Of a stretch of DNA of 64,000 nucleotides, positions 17,723-25,961 are shown piece by piece. Origin of the DNA: Pigmentiphaga humi (GTDB taxonomy: Bacteria > Pseudomonadota > Gammaproteobacteria > Burkholderiales > Burkholderiaceae_B). Every line of letters begins with the position of its first letter. The stretch's first letter is position 1. The stretch covers positions 174,181 to 238,180 of the forward strand of contig NZ_UWPJ01000018.1 in the NCBI RefSeq assembly GCF_900606115.1, read 5' to 3'. The notes under the pieces are model-generated. The model was given only the letters and a program-made list of their open reading frames with translations. It had not been told where the DNA came from and ran no database searches. Both the position numbers and the translations under genes were made by a program.

Positions 17723-17755
17723 GACAATTGGCCGGCCCCGATCACTTACATTGTC
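17723..17755. promoter_or_regulatory. Split inverted repeat in the divergent promoter region
   Basis: GACAAT (17723-17728) and ATTGTC (17750-17755) face each other 21 bases apart. Each equals half of the ATTGTCGACAAT palindrome upstream of the TauD-like gene. They sit in the 257-base gap between the VOC dioxygenase and the AhpD-fold gene, where one regulator could control both directions. The rest of the gap shows nothing clear. Confidence 0.4.
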
Positions 17756-17860
17756 GGAGCGCCGGAATGACGCGCCCCTACCCGTGCGCGCCGGCCGCAA
17801 GAATGGCGGACCGCCGCGCCGCCCATCTTCCAGAACCCCACCCCGACATCCGGAGCCTCC

Positions 17861-18442
17861 ATGCGCCTGCCCGTCATTTCGCCCGAACAATACAGCCCCC
17901 GCCAACAGGAACTGGCCGCCCGCATCGCGGGCAAGCGCGGCCAGGTCCGCGGCCCCTTCCTCATGTGGCTGCACAGCCCCGAGCTGTGCGACCGCGTGGA
18001 ATCGCTGGGCGCCTACGTGCGCTATGACTGCTCGCTTTCCGAAAAGCTGCGCGAGTTCAGCATCCTGATCACCGCGCGCTTCTGGGACGCCCAGCACTCG
18101 TGGAACGCCCACCTCGGCAAGGCCGTCGCCGCCGGCCTGGACCCCGCGATACCCGAGGCGCTGGCCCGGCGCGAGCCGCCCGTCTTCAAGGCCGATGACG
18201 AGCGCGTGTTCTATGAGTTCTGCACGCAGATGCTCGAACGCCATTTCGTCAGCGACGCGACCTTCAACGAGGCCGTCGCGCTGTTCGGCCAGAACGGCGT
18301 GATCGACATCATCGGCTGCCTGGGCAATTTCTCCATGCTGGCCTTCTGCCTGAACGCCACCCAGGTCGACCTCGATCCCGCCAAGGCGCCGCCCTTCCCC
18401 GACGTGCGCGGCTACGCCAAGGTCGAAGCCGCCACGGCCTGA
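17861..18442 (+). CDS. AhpD-fold (carboxymuconolactone decarboxylase-like) protein
   Basis: A 193-aa all-helical protein. It carries the CMD/AhpD core LSEKLREFSILITARFWDAQHSWNAHL, where family members have the active-site Glu/His region, but it has no CxxC pair, so a peroxidase-type role is unlikely. Proteins of this group next to aromatic catabolic genes act as decarboxylases or have no known function. GGAG precedes the ATG. The reductase gene starts 9 bases after its stop, so the two form an operon. Confidence 0.82.
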   Translation: MRLPVISPEQYSPRQQELAARIAGKRGQVRGPFLMWLHSPELCDRVESLGAYVRYDCSLSEKLREFSILITARFWDAQHSWNAHLGKAVAAGLDPAIPEALARREPPVFKADDERVFYEFCTQMLERHFVSDATFNEAVALFGQNGVIDIIGCLGNFSMLAFCLNATQVDLDPAKAPPFPDVRGYAKVEAATA

Positions 18443-18451
18443 CCGGACTCC

Positions 18452-19408
18452 ATGGACGGCCTCGACGCCGAGGTGGCGGCGGTCGTACGCCATGGCAGGC
18501 TGGCGCAGATCACGCTTGCAGGACGCGACGGCGCACTGCCCTCCTTTCACCCCGGGGCGCACATTCTCCTGCAGGCAGCCCCGCTGGCCTGGCGCGCCTA
18601 CTGGCTGGGCCCGCGGGACAATGCCGGCCGCTACCGCATCGTGATCGACGTCCCGGACGCGCCCGCCAGCGCGTCACGCGCCTTCGCGCTGCAGGCCGCG
18701 CCGGGACAGGCCGTCCGCATCCGGCCGCCGCTGGAGCACCTCGGCATCGCGTCCGCGGCGCGGCGGCACCTGCTCTTGGGCGCCGGCATCGGCATCGTGC
18801 CGCTCGCCGCCATGGCAAAGGCCTTGCACGAGGACGGCCGGGATTTCGCCTTCCTCGCGTTCTCCCGGCCGGATGCAGGCGTGCCGCTGGGCGACGAGCT
18901 GCACACGGCCCTGTATGCCAGCCGGGTCGCCTGGAGCGATGCCGAAGACGACGAGCAGGCCCGCGCCATCGACGCGGCGCTGGAACGATGGGACGACGGC
19001 ACTGAAGACACGCACCTGTATGCCTGCGGGCCGGCGGCCTTCATCGATGCGGCGCTCGATTGCGCGCGCTGGCGCGAATGGGCCGAGGCGCGCCTGCACC
19101 GCGAATACCCCGGCGAGACGCCCGCCTCCGCGATCCAGGGAGCGCCGTTCGACGTGCATCTCGCGCGCTCCGGACGGACGCTCCACGTTCCCGCCGACCG
19201 CACGCTGGCCGACATCCTGAACGCCCATGGCATCCACGTTCCGCTGTCCTGCGGCATGGGCTTGTGCGGGACCTGCGTCATCCCCGTGCTCGGCGGCAGC
19301 GTCGAACACCGGGACCACCATCTCGATGCGGCCGAACGCGCGGCCGGACGGCGCATGGCCGCGTGCTGCTCGCGCGCCCGGCAGGGCGCGCTGGTCCTCG
19401 ACCTGTGA
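18452..19408 (+). CDS. PDR/VanB-type flavin and [2Fe-2S] reductase
   Basis: A 318-aa phthalate-dioxygenase-reductase-like protein: FMN and NADH domains first, plant-type [2Fe-2S] domain last. The cluster ligands are CGMGLCGTC plus a C-terminal Cys in AACCSRARQ. The nucleotide site reads GAGIGIVPLAAM. The flavin motif, usually RxYS, reads RAYWLG here, an unusual change. Such reductases normally pass electrons to a Rieske oxygenase encoded beside them, but none is in this window. It is 9 bases after the AhpD-fold gene and is followed by a good terminator-like hairpin. Confidence 0.87.
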   Translation: MDGLDAEVAAVVRHGRLAQITLAGRDGALPSFHPGAHILLQAAPLAWRAYWLGPRDNAGRYRIVIDVPDAPASASRAFALQAAPGQAVRIRPPLEHLGIASAARRHLLLGAGIGIVPLAAMAKALHEDGRDFAFLAFSRPDAGVPLGDELHTALYASRVAWSDAEDDEQARAIDAALERWDDGTEDTHLYACGPAAFIDAALDCARWREWAEARLHREYPGETPASAIQGAPFDVHLARSGRTLHVPADRTLADILNAHGIHVPLSCGMGLCGTCVIPVLGGSVEHRDHHLDAAERAAGRRMAACCSRARQGALVLDL

Positions 19409-19409
19409 G

Positions 19410-19440
19410 CCTGCGCGGGCCGCCATGCGCGCAGGTCTTT
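19410..19440 (+). terminator. Terminator after the reductase gene
   Basis: CCTGCGCG (19410-19417) pairs with CGCGCAGG (19428-19435) around a ten-base loop, followed by TCTTT. It begins right after the reductase stop codon. It would separate the two-gene AhpD-reductase operon from the amidohydrolase operon, which has its own 172-base leader. Confidence 0.55.
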
Positions 19441-19581
19441 GGAGCAGCCACTGTCAACGGTTCTGCACCATTGGATTGCGGGCCATTGGGACGCCGGAAC
19501 AGTTCCTAGAATGCCGCCAGTACGGTGCAAAACCCTCCGCACCGGACAACGTCCAAGCCACCTGACCAGGAGATACCGCTG

Positions 19582-20451
19582 ATGTTCATTGCCGACTCGC
19601 AAGTCCACCTTTGGAAAGACGAGACCCCCGACCGCCCCTGGCTGCCCGGCGCGCGCGAACGGATGAAACTGAATGGCCACCGCCTCGAAGCGTTCACCCA
19701 TGAGGAATGCATCGGCCTGATGGACGAGGCCGGCGTCGACCGGGTGCTGATCGTCCCGCCCTCATGGGAAGGCGATCGCATCGACTATGCGCTGGAAGCC
19801 TGCGCAGCCCATCCCGGCCGTTTCGGCATCATGGCCCGCATCCCCCAGAACAAGCCCGAAGAAGCCAAGGCCATGCTGCGCGACTGGAAGAGCCTTCCGG
19901 ACATCAAGGGCGTGCGCCTGACCTTCCACCGCCCGCAGGACCGCAACTGGATGATAGACGGCACCTGCGACTGGTTCTGGCCCTTCGCCGAGGAGAACGG
20001 CGTCATCGCCATGGTCCACGCCCCCGTCTGGAAGGCCGAACTGGGCGCCATCGCCAAGCGCCATCCGGGCCTGAAGATCATCATCGACCACATGGGCATC
20101 ATGGCCCGCTGCGTGGACGACGCCATCGGCTACTGGGTCCAGGAAACCGCCGACCTGCACGAGCATCCGAACATCTACGTGAAAGTCTCGGCCCTGCCCG
20201 GCTACTCCACCCATCCGTTCCCCAACCAGAACATCTTCAAATACGTGCGCGAGATGGTGGACAAGATGGGTCCCGAACGCTGCTTCTGGGGCACCGACCT
20301 GACGCGCCTGCTCGACCACGGCCTGACCTACACCGACACGGTCGAACAGTTCACCAAGCACATGGATTTCAGCCAGCGCGAACTCGAGCAGATCATGGGG
20401 CTGGGCCTGTGCAAGTGCCTGAACTGGCCGGTTCCCGCCGACGCCCGGTAA
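19582..20451 (+). CDS. Amidohydrolase (amidohydrolase-2 family)
   Basis: A 289-aa TIM-barrel hydrolase or decarboxylase of the amidohydrolase-2 group, which also contains lactonases and ACMSD-like decarboxylases. The N-terminal metal motif reads DSQVHLW, with Gln in place of the first His of HxH, as in some non-zinc or weak-metal members. Other landmarks are GVRLTFHRPQDRNW, KIIIDHMG and the C-terminal CFWGTDLTRLLDH with the catalytic Asp. CAGGAGAT precedes the ATG. It heads a run with the TPP enzyme, Ldh2-type dehydrogenase and aldehyde dehydrogenase. Confidence 0.85.
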   Translation: MFIADSQVHLWKDETPDRPWLPGARERMKLNGHRLEAFTHEECIGLMDEAGVDRVLIVPPSWEGDRIDYALEACAAHPGRFGIMARIPQNKPEEAKAMLRDWKSLPDIKGVRLTFHRPQDRNWMIDGTCDWFWPFAEENGVIAMVHAPVWKAELGAIAKRHPGLKIIIDHMGIMARCVDDAIGYWVQETADLHEHPNIYVKVSALPGYSTHPFPNQNIFKYVREMVDKMGPERCFWGTDLTRLLDHGLTYTDTVEQFTKHMDFSQRELEQIMGLGLCKCLNWPVPADAR

Positions 20452-20498
20452 GACGCCGGCACGATTCGATACCACTCCTGGAAAAGCCGAGGCACACC

Positions 20499-22202
20499 GT
20501 GAAAGCGTATGTGGATGGAGGAGAGGGCCTGCTGGAAGCGTTTCGCAATCTCGGGGTCGATTACATCTTCTCGTCTCCGGGTTCGGAATGGGCGCCGGTC
20601 TGGGAAGCGGTGGCGCGCCAGCGGCACGAAAACCTGCCCGGGCCCAGGTACATGGACCTGTGGCACGAGACGCTGGCCGTCGGCATGGCCACCGGCTATG
20701 CGCTGATGACCCACCGCCCCCAGGCGGTCCTGCTGCATGCCGGGGGCGGCCTGCTGCAAGGCACCTGCGCGATCCAGGGCGCCCAGTTGTCGGGGGCGCC
20801 CATGGTGATCTTTTCGTCGGAAAGCAATTCCTACGGCGAGCGCGAAAGCGTCGACCCCGGTTCCCAGTGGTATCGCAATCTTTCCATCGTCGGCGGCGTC
20901 CATGGCCTGGTCCAGCCCATCGTCAAATGGGCCAACCAGGTTCCGGGCATCGAAACGATGTACGAAATGGTGCTGCGCACGGGCGAGATGTCCATGCGCG
21001 CGCCGACCGGTCCCACCTATCTGGGCATTCCGGTGGAAGTCCTGCTCGAACCTTGGGAATCGCCCGCGCACCCGCGCAAGGTTCCCGCTCCCGCGCGCAA
21101 GGTATCGCCGCCGGACGAACTGGACGCCGTCGCCCGCATGCTGGCCGAAGCCCGTCAGCCGGTAGTGCTGACCGAATCGGCCGGACGCTCGCCGGGCGGC
21201 ATGGAAGCGCTGGTGCGCCTGTGCGAGCAGCTCGCCATTCCCGTCATCGAGCCGCAATCGGCCGTATGCACCAACTTCCCGCGCAGCCATGAACTGCACC
21301 TGGGCGGCAGCGCCGACGATTTCATGGGCAGCGCCGACCTGGTGCTGCTGGTCAATTGCCGGGCTCCCTGGTATCCGCCCAGCCGCAAGCCCACCGGCGC
21401 CCGCACCGTCGTGCTCGACGAGGTGCCGCAGCGCCCTCACATCGTCTACCAGGTGCTGCACGCCGACGTCTACCTGGAAGGCGACGTGCCTGCCACGCTG
21501 GACGGCCTGCTGGCCGCCGTGCAGCGCGTCGGCTTCGACGCCGCGCTGGTCCGGGAGCGCCGCGCGCGCCATCACGCGACCCACGCCAGGCAGCATGACC
21601 GCGCCGACCAGGCCGAGCGCCAGGCCCTGGAACGCAGCGACGCCATCGATCCGGTGCTGGTCACCCGCCTGCTGCGCGAGACCTGCGCGCCGGAAACCGT
21701 ATTCGTGGACGAGACCATCACCCACAGCAGGCTGGTCCAGCAGCACCTGCGCTGCGACCGCCCGGCCAGCTACCACTATGTCCAGGGCGGGCTGGGCCAG
21801 GGCATCGCCGTGGCGCTGGGCGTCAAGCTCGCGGCCGGCGGCAGGCCGGTGGTGCTGACGGTCGGCGACGGCTCGTTCCTGTACAACCCCATCGTCCAGA
21901 GCCTGGGCGCCTCGCGCGACCAGAACCTGCCGCTGCTCATCGTCATCTACAACAACGGCAAGTACCTGTCGATGCAATACAACCACCGCCGCTACTACCC
22001 CGACGGCGTGGCGGCCGAGACCGGCAGCGGCCTGGGCTCGGACCTGTCCACCCAGCCCGACCTGGCCAGCCTGGCCGGGCCTTTCGGCATGCATGGAGAA
22101 ACGGTGCGCACCCCGGACCGCCTGCCCCAGGCGCTGGCCGACGCCGCCGCGGCGGTGGCCGCCGGACGCACCGCCATCCTCAACGTCATCGTCGCGAAAT
22201 AA
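20499..22202 (+). CDS. TPP-dependent decarboxylase/synthase-like enzyme
   Basis: A 567-aa enzyme with the three-domain layout of acetolactate synthase and benzoylformate decarboxylase. The N-terminal Pyr domain has the catalytic Glu in MDLWHETLAVGMATGYA. The C-terminal PP domain has the TPP/Mg motif GDGSFLYNP...YNN. The middle domain contains the LVLLVNCRAPWYPP block. The GTG at 20499 is the only start giving the usual N-terminus; GAGG lies about ten bases before it. Given the neighbours (2-hydroxyacid dehydrogenase, aldehyde dehydrogenase), non-oxidative decarboxylation of a 2-oxo acid to an aldehyde is a reasonable inference. Confidence 0.85.
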   Translation: MKAYVDGGEGLLEAFRNLGVDYIFSSPGSEWAPVWEAVARQRHENLPGPRYMDLWHETLAVGMATGYALMTHRPQAVLLHAGGGLLQGTCAIQGAQLSGAPMVIFSSESNSYGERESVDPGSQWYRNLSIVGGVHGLVQPIVKWANQVPGIETMYEMVLRTGEMSMRAPTGPTYLGIPVEVLLEPWESPAHPRKVPAPARKVSPPDELDAVARMLAEARQPVVLTESAGRSPGGMEALVRLCEQLAIPVIEPQSAVCTNFPRSHELHLGGSADDFMGSADLVLLVNCRAPWYPPSRKPTGARTVVLDEVPQRPHIVYQVLHADVYLEGDVPATLDGLLAAVQRVGFDAALVRERRARHHATHARQHDRADQAERQALERSDAIDPVLVTRLLRETCAPETVFVDETITHSRLVQQHLRCDRPASYHYVQGGLGQGIAVALGVKLAAGGRPVVLTVGDGSFLYNPIVQSLGASRDQNLPLLIVIYNNGKYLSMQYNHRRYYPDGVAAETGSGLGSDLSTQPDLASLAGPFGMHGETVRTPDRLPQALADAAAAVAAGRTAILNVIVAK

Positions 22203-22212
22203 GCGCGGCGCG

Positions 22213-22238
22213 CGGTGCCGAAGCGCGTCGGCACCGCA
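22213..22238. promoter_or_regulatory. Intra-operon 10-bp hairpin
   Basis: GCGGTGCCGA pairs perfectly with TCGGCACCGC around a six-base loop (AGCGCG). It lies in the 70-base gap between the TPP enzyme and the Ldh2-type dehydrogenase. There is no T-run after it. It may lower read-through or stabilise the upstream message. Confidence 0.4.
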
Positions 22239-22272
22239 ACCGGTCACGATCAATCGAACGCAAGGAGATACG

Positions 22273-23328
22273 ATGGAGACGCCCAAAAAGGTCAAGGTAG
22301 GCGCGCAGGCGCTGCACGCCATGGTGCGCGACATGTTCGCCGCGGCCGGCATGGAAGCCGCTCCGGCCGGCGTGGTCGCCGACGTACTGGTATGGGCCAA
22401 TCTGCGCGGCGTGGATTCCCACGGCATCGCGCGCGTGCCGCGCTACCTGGAAATGTTCGCCTCCGGCGAGGCAGCCGCGCGCGCCGCGATGGAAACCCAA
22501 CGCCTGCGGCCGGGCGTGCTGATGGTCCACGCCAAGGGCGCGCCCGGCCCGGTCGCGCTGACCCACGCCGTCCGCCAGGCCATGGAAATCGCCCGCGAAA
22601 CCGGCGTCTGCTGGGCGGCCGTGCGCGGCACCGTCCATACCGGCGCCATCGGCTACTACACCGAGCTTGCCGCCAGGGAGGGCTTCGCCGTCATCGGCCT
22701 GGTGGCCGGCGTTCCCAACATGGCCTATACCGGCAGTTCCGTGCCCGCCGTCGCCACCAGTCCGGTGTCGATCGCCATGCCCTCGGCCGCCCAGCCCACG
22801 CCCGTGCTCGACATGGCGACCGCCGCGATCGCGCTCGGCAAGATCGCCCAGTACAAGATCGCCGGCAAGCCGCTGCCCGAAGGTTCGGCGCTCGACGCCG
22901 ACGGCGTTCCGACCACCGACGCGGCCAAGGCCGAGACACCGCTGCCCATGGCGGGCGCCAAGGGCGCGGGCCTGTCGCTGATGCTGGAACTGCTGTGCGG
23001 CGTGCTGACCGGCAATCCGATCGTCACCGAATACCACACGCATACGCCGGAGGGCGAGCGCCACCGCCAGAACGCCACCTTCATCGTGGCCGACGTGTCG
23101 GCCTTCCAGCCGCCCGACCGGGTTCGCGCCATGGTGGACGCGACCCTGGACACCCTCCACGGCCTGCCCAGATCCGGCGCCGACGCCATCCTGTTCCCCG
23201 GGGAGCGCGGCGCCAGCACCCTCGCAGCGCGCAGCGCAAGCGGCATTCCCCTGCCCATGGCGAGCTGGAAAAAACTGGTCGCGGATGCCGAGCGGCTCGG
23301 CGTGCGGCCAGCCGCGCTGCTGGACTGA
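22273..23328 (+). CDS. Ldh2/malate-lactate dehydrogenase-family oxidoreductase
   Basis: A 351-aa NAD(P)-dependent dehydrogenase of the Ldh2 family (malate, ureidoglycolate, 2-oxo acid and delta1-piperideine-2-carboxylate reductases). Landmarks are LRGVDSHGIARVPRYLEMF near the N-terminus with the conserved SHG, and the central GVPNMAYTGSSVPAVATSPVSIAMP. AAGGAGAT precedes the ATG. It lies between the TPP enzyme and the aldehyde dehydrogenase, so it could oxidise a 2-hydroxy acid to the 2-oxo acid used by the TPP enzyme; direction and substrate are inferred. Confidence 0.9.
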   Translation: METPKKVKVGAQALHAMVRDMFAAAGMEAAPAGVVADVLVWANLRGVDSHGIARVPRYLEMFASGEAAARAAMETQRLRPGVLMVHAKGAPGPVALTHAVRQAMEIARETGVCWAAVRGTVHTGAIGYYTELAAREGFAVIGLVAGVPNMAYTGSSVPAVATSPVSIAMPSAAQPTPVLDMATAAIALGKIAQYKIAGKPLPEGSALDADGVPTTDAAKAETPLPMAGAKGAGLSLMLELLCGVLTGNPIVTEYHTHTPEGERHRQNATFIVADVSAFQPPDRVRAMVDATLDTLHGLPRSGADAILFPGERGASTLAARSASGIPLPMASWKKLVADAERLGVRPAALLD

Positions 23329-23365
23329 TCCGGCAGCCTCATCGATACCCCAGGAGGAGACCGAC

Positions 23366-24826
23366 TTGAGTTCCGCCACAACCAGCCAGACCGACGCCTA
23401 CGGCCCGGTACAGATGCTCATCGACGGAGCGTGGACGGACGGCACGTCCGGCCGCCGCGAAGAAATCCGCAATCCCGCGACCGACACGGTCATCGGCACC
23501 GTCCCGCTGGCCAGCGCACAGGACCTGGACCGGGCCCTGGCCGCCGCCGACGCAGGCTTTCGCCGCTGGCGCGACACCCCGGTCGATGCCCGCTCGCGGA
23601 TCCTGCACCAGGCTGCGGCTCGGCTGCGCGAGCGCGCGCCCGGCATCGCCCGCAACATGACCCGCGAACAGGGCAAGCACTACAAGGAAGCCCTGGGCGA
23701 AGTCACCCGCGTCGCCGACATGATCTCCTGGGACGCCGAGGAAGGCCGGCGCGCCTATGGCCGCGTCGTGCCCATGGACAACGACACCGAACTGACCATC
23801 ATCCGCCAGCCCGTGGGGCCGGTGGCGGCATTCACGCCGTGGAATTTCCCCGCCGGCTCGCCTACCCGCAAGATCGCCGCGGCGCTGGCGGCGGGCTGCT
23901 CCATCGTGATCAAGGCCTCCGAGGAAGTCCCCGCGACCGCCTGCGCCATCGCGCACTGCTTCCAGGATGCCGGCCTGCCCGCCGGCGTGCTCAACCTCGT
24001 GTTCGGCGTTCCGGCCGAAGTGTCCAGCCACTTGATCCCTTCGCCCGTGGTCCGCTTCGTCGCCTTTACCGGCTCCATCCCGGTGGGCAAGCAACTGGCC
24101 GCCATGGCGGCCAGCCACATGAAGCCGCACATGATGGAGTTGGGCGGCCACGCGCCGGTCATCGTCTGCGCCGACGCCGACCCGGTCCAGGCCGCGCGGG
24201 CCTGCATCGCCGGCAAGATCGTCAATGCCGGCCAGGTCTGCACTTCTCCGAGCCGCTTTTTCGTCCACGACGCGATCCACGACCGCTTCCTGGCCGAGCT
24301 GGTCAAGGCTGCCGGCGAGGTCGTGGTAGGTGACGGCCTGGACGAAGGCACGACCATGGGGCCGCTGATCAGCCATCGCCGCCTGCAGGCGGTGGCGCAA
24401 CTGGTCGACGATGCGCGCGCCGGCGGCGCGACGGTGGTCTGCGGCGGCGAACGGATGGATCGTCCCGGGCACTTCTATCCGCCCACCATCCTGACCGACC
24501 TTTCCCCGCAGGCGCGCGTGCTGCACGAAGAGCCGTTCGGACCGCTGCTGCCCGTCCTGCGTTTCAGCGACCTGGACGACGCCATCGAACAGGCCAACGC
24601 GCTGCCCTACGGGCTGGCCGCCTACGCTTTCACGAAGTCGGCGACCAATGCGAGCCGGCTCAAGCGCCGGTTCGAGGCGGGCATCCTCTCGATCAACCAC
24701 ACCGGCGGCTCGGTGCACCAAGCGCCCTCGGGCGGGTGGAAGGAAAGCGGCTACGGACGCGAGGGCGGCCCGGAAGGCCTGGACGGCTACCTGATCACCA
24801 AGCGCGTACTGCACAAGATCCTCTAG
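23366..24826 (+). CDS. NAD(P)-dependent aldehyde dehydrogenase (succinate-semialdehyde type)
   Basis: A 486-aa aldehyde dehydrogenase superfamily member. Conserved blocks are PVGPVAAFTPWNFPAGSPTRK, FTGSIPVGKQLA, the catalytic Glu in MELGGHAPVIV, the catalytic Cys in NAGQVCTSPSRFFV, and EEPFGPLLPV near the end. It resembles succinate-semialdehyde or 2,5-dioxovalerate enzymes. I choose TTG 23366 because AGGAGGAGA lies eight bases before it; the next ATG (23414) would cut off conserved N-terminal sequence. It would oxidise the aldehyde made by the TPP enzyme, and it ends the operon. Confidence 0.9.
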   Translation: MSSATTSQTDAYGPVQMLIDGAWTDGTSGRREEIRNPATDTVIGTVPLASAQDLDRALAAADAGFRRWRDTPVDARSRILHQAAARLRERAPGIARNMTREQGKHYKEALGEVTRVADMISWDAEEGRRAYGRVVPMDNDTELTIIRQPVGPVAAFTPWNFPAGSPTRKIAAALAAGCSIVIKASEEVPATACAIAHCFQDAGLPAGVLNLVFGVPAEVSSHLIPSPVVRFVAFTGSIPVGKQLAAMAASHMKPHMMELGGHAPVIVCADADPVQAARACIAGKIVNAGQVCTSPSRFFVHDAIHDRFLAELVKAAGEVVVGDGLDEGTTMGPLISHRRLQAVAQLVDDARAGGATVVCGGERMDRPGHFYPPTILTDLSPQARVLHEEPFGPLLPVLRFSDLDDAIEQANALPYGLAAYAFTKSATNASRLKRRFEAGILSINHTGGSVHQAPSGGWKESGYGREGGPEGLDGYLITKRVLHKIL

Positions 24827-24840
24827 GCATACGGCCGCGC

Positions 24841-24857
24841 GGCGGAGCCTCTCCGCC
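24841..24857. terminator. Hairpin between the convergent ALDH and LysR genes
   Basis: GGCGGAG pairs with CTCCGCC around a three-base loop (CCT), 14 bases after the aldehyde dehydrogenase stop and 36 bases from the end of the convergent LysR gene. There is no T-tract. It is the only structure seen in the 66-base gap and may end both transcripts weakly. Confidence 0.4.
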
Positions 24858-24892
24858 CCCCGCCAGCCGCGCCGCCGTCCGCCCTGCCCGAC

Positions 24893-25834
24893 TCAGTCGA
24901 TCTCGGCGAGGCGCGACTCGCGCGCATTCTCCAGTTCGGAAACCGGATGCACGCGATACCAGTTGTAGATGAAATCCAGGAAACACTGGATCTTGCGTAT
25001 GCGGTGCGCGCCCGGCGCATAGATCGCATAGAGCGGCCGGTCGGGCACCTTGAAGCCGGGCAGCACGATCTCCAGCTCGCCTTCGCGCAGTTCGCGCAAC
25101 GCCGAGCGCAGCGGCAGCATGGCGATACCCAGCCCCTGCACGGCGGCCTTCTGCAGCACCAGGAAGGTATTCGAGGAAAACGCCACGTTCTCGACCTTGA
25201 TGCGCAGCTTTTCTTCCTCGGTCGTGAAATGCCAGATCGGGTCGTTGGTGTGGACCAGGCATTTGTGTTCCAGGAGATCGCGCGGCTCCATCGGCCGGCG
25301 GGAACGCGCCAGGTAGGCGGGCGAGGCGCACACCACGAACTGCAGCGTGGCCATTTTCTTGACCATCACCGACGAGTCGCGCAGGTACTTGGTCTGGAAC
25401 GCGATCTCGTAGCCCGAACTGAGGAACTCGTGGGTGCGGTCGGACATCCCGCCCAGTTCGAGCCTGACCTTGATCAGCGGATATTCGGCGGCGAACGAGG
25501 CGATCGCATCGCCCAGGTCCAGGCTGCCTATCCACTTGGGCGAGACGATGCCGAGCGCGCCTTCGGGACGTTCGCGCAGGCCGCGCAACGACTCCTCTTC
25601 CTCTTTGATCTCGGCAAGGATGCGCTGGCAGAAATCGAAATGGCTGATGCCTGCTTCGGTGAGCGTGACCGAGCGGGTGGTGCGATTGAGCAGGCGCGCG
25701 CCCACCTGCTGCTCGAGGTCCGCGATATGGCGGGAGACCAGCGCGCGGGACAAGCCCAAGGCCCGCGCGGCGACGGAGAAACTGCTCGTTTCTACGACGG
25801 AAACGAAACTCTTCATGACGGTAAAGCGATCCAT
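24893..25834 (-). CDS. LysR-family regulator
   Basis: A 313-aa protein. The N-terminal helix-turn-helix is in FSVAARALGLSRALVSRHIADLEQQVG followed by ARLLNRTTRSVTLTEAG; the rest is the periplasmic-binding-like effector domain. It is divergent from the FAH-VOC-hydrolase operon, and the 127-base gap holds a perfect 20-base palindrome. LysR regulators usually activate the divergent operon and repress themselves, which is likely here. The effector is unknown. Confidence 0.92.
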   Translation of the reverse strand: MDRFTVMKSFVSVVETSSFSVAARALGLSRALVSRHIADLEQQVGARLLNRTTRSVTLTEAGISHFDFCQRILAEIKEEEESLRGLRERPEGALGIVSPKWIGSLDLGDAIASFAAEYPLIKVRLELGGMSDRTHEFLSSGYEIAFQTKYLRDSSVMVKKMATLQFVVCASPAYLARSRRPMEPRDLLEHKCLVHTNDPIWHFTTEEEKLRIKVENVAFSSNTFLVLQKAAVQGLGIAMLPLRSALRELREGELEIVLPGFKVPDRPLYAIYAPGAHRIRKIQCFLDFIYNWYRVHPVSELENARESRLAEID

Positions 25835-25891
25835 GGACGTAGTATCCGCTAGAACCGAGACCCGAACTGTTGAGGACCGTGCAACATTGAG

Positions 25892-25911
25892 TTGTCCTGG
25901 GCTCAGGACAA
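25892..25911. promoter_or_regulatory. Palindromic LysR-type operator
   Basis: TTGTCCTG-GGCT-CAGGACAA has perfect 8-base arms and a 4-base spacer. It lies 51 bases upstream of the FAH-family start and 57 bases upstream of the lysR start. A second inverted repeat, TGTTG-N9-CAACA, is at 25868-25886, 24 bases away centre to centre. Two adjacent sites fit the usual recognition and activation sites of LysR regulators. Confidence 0.65.
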
Positions 25912-25961
25912 GGGTGATCTCCTAAGATGGCACTCGCAAAAAGTATAAAGGGAGACCCGCG

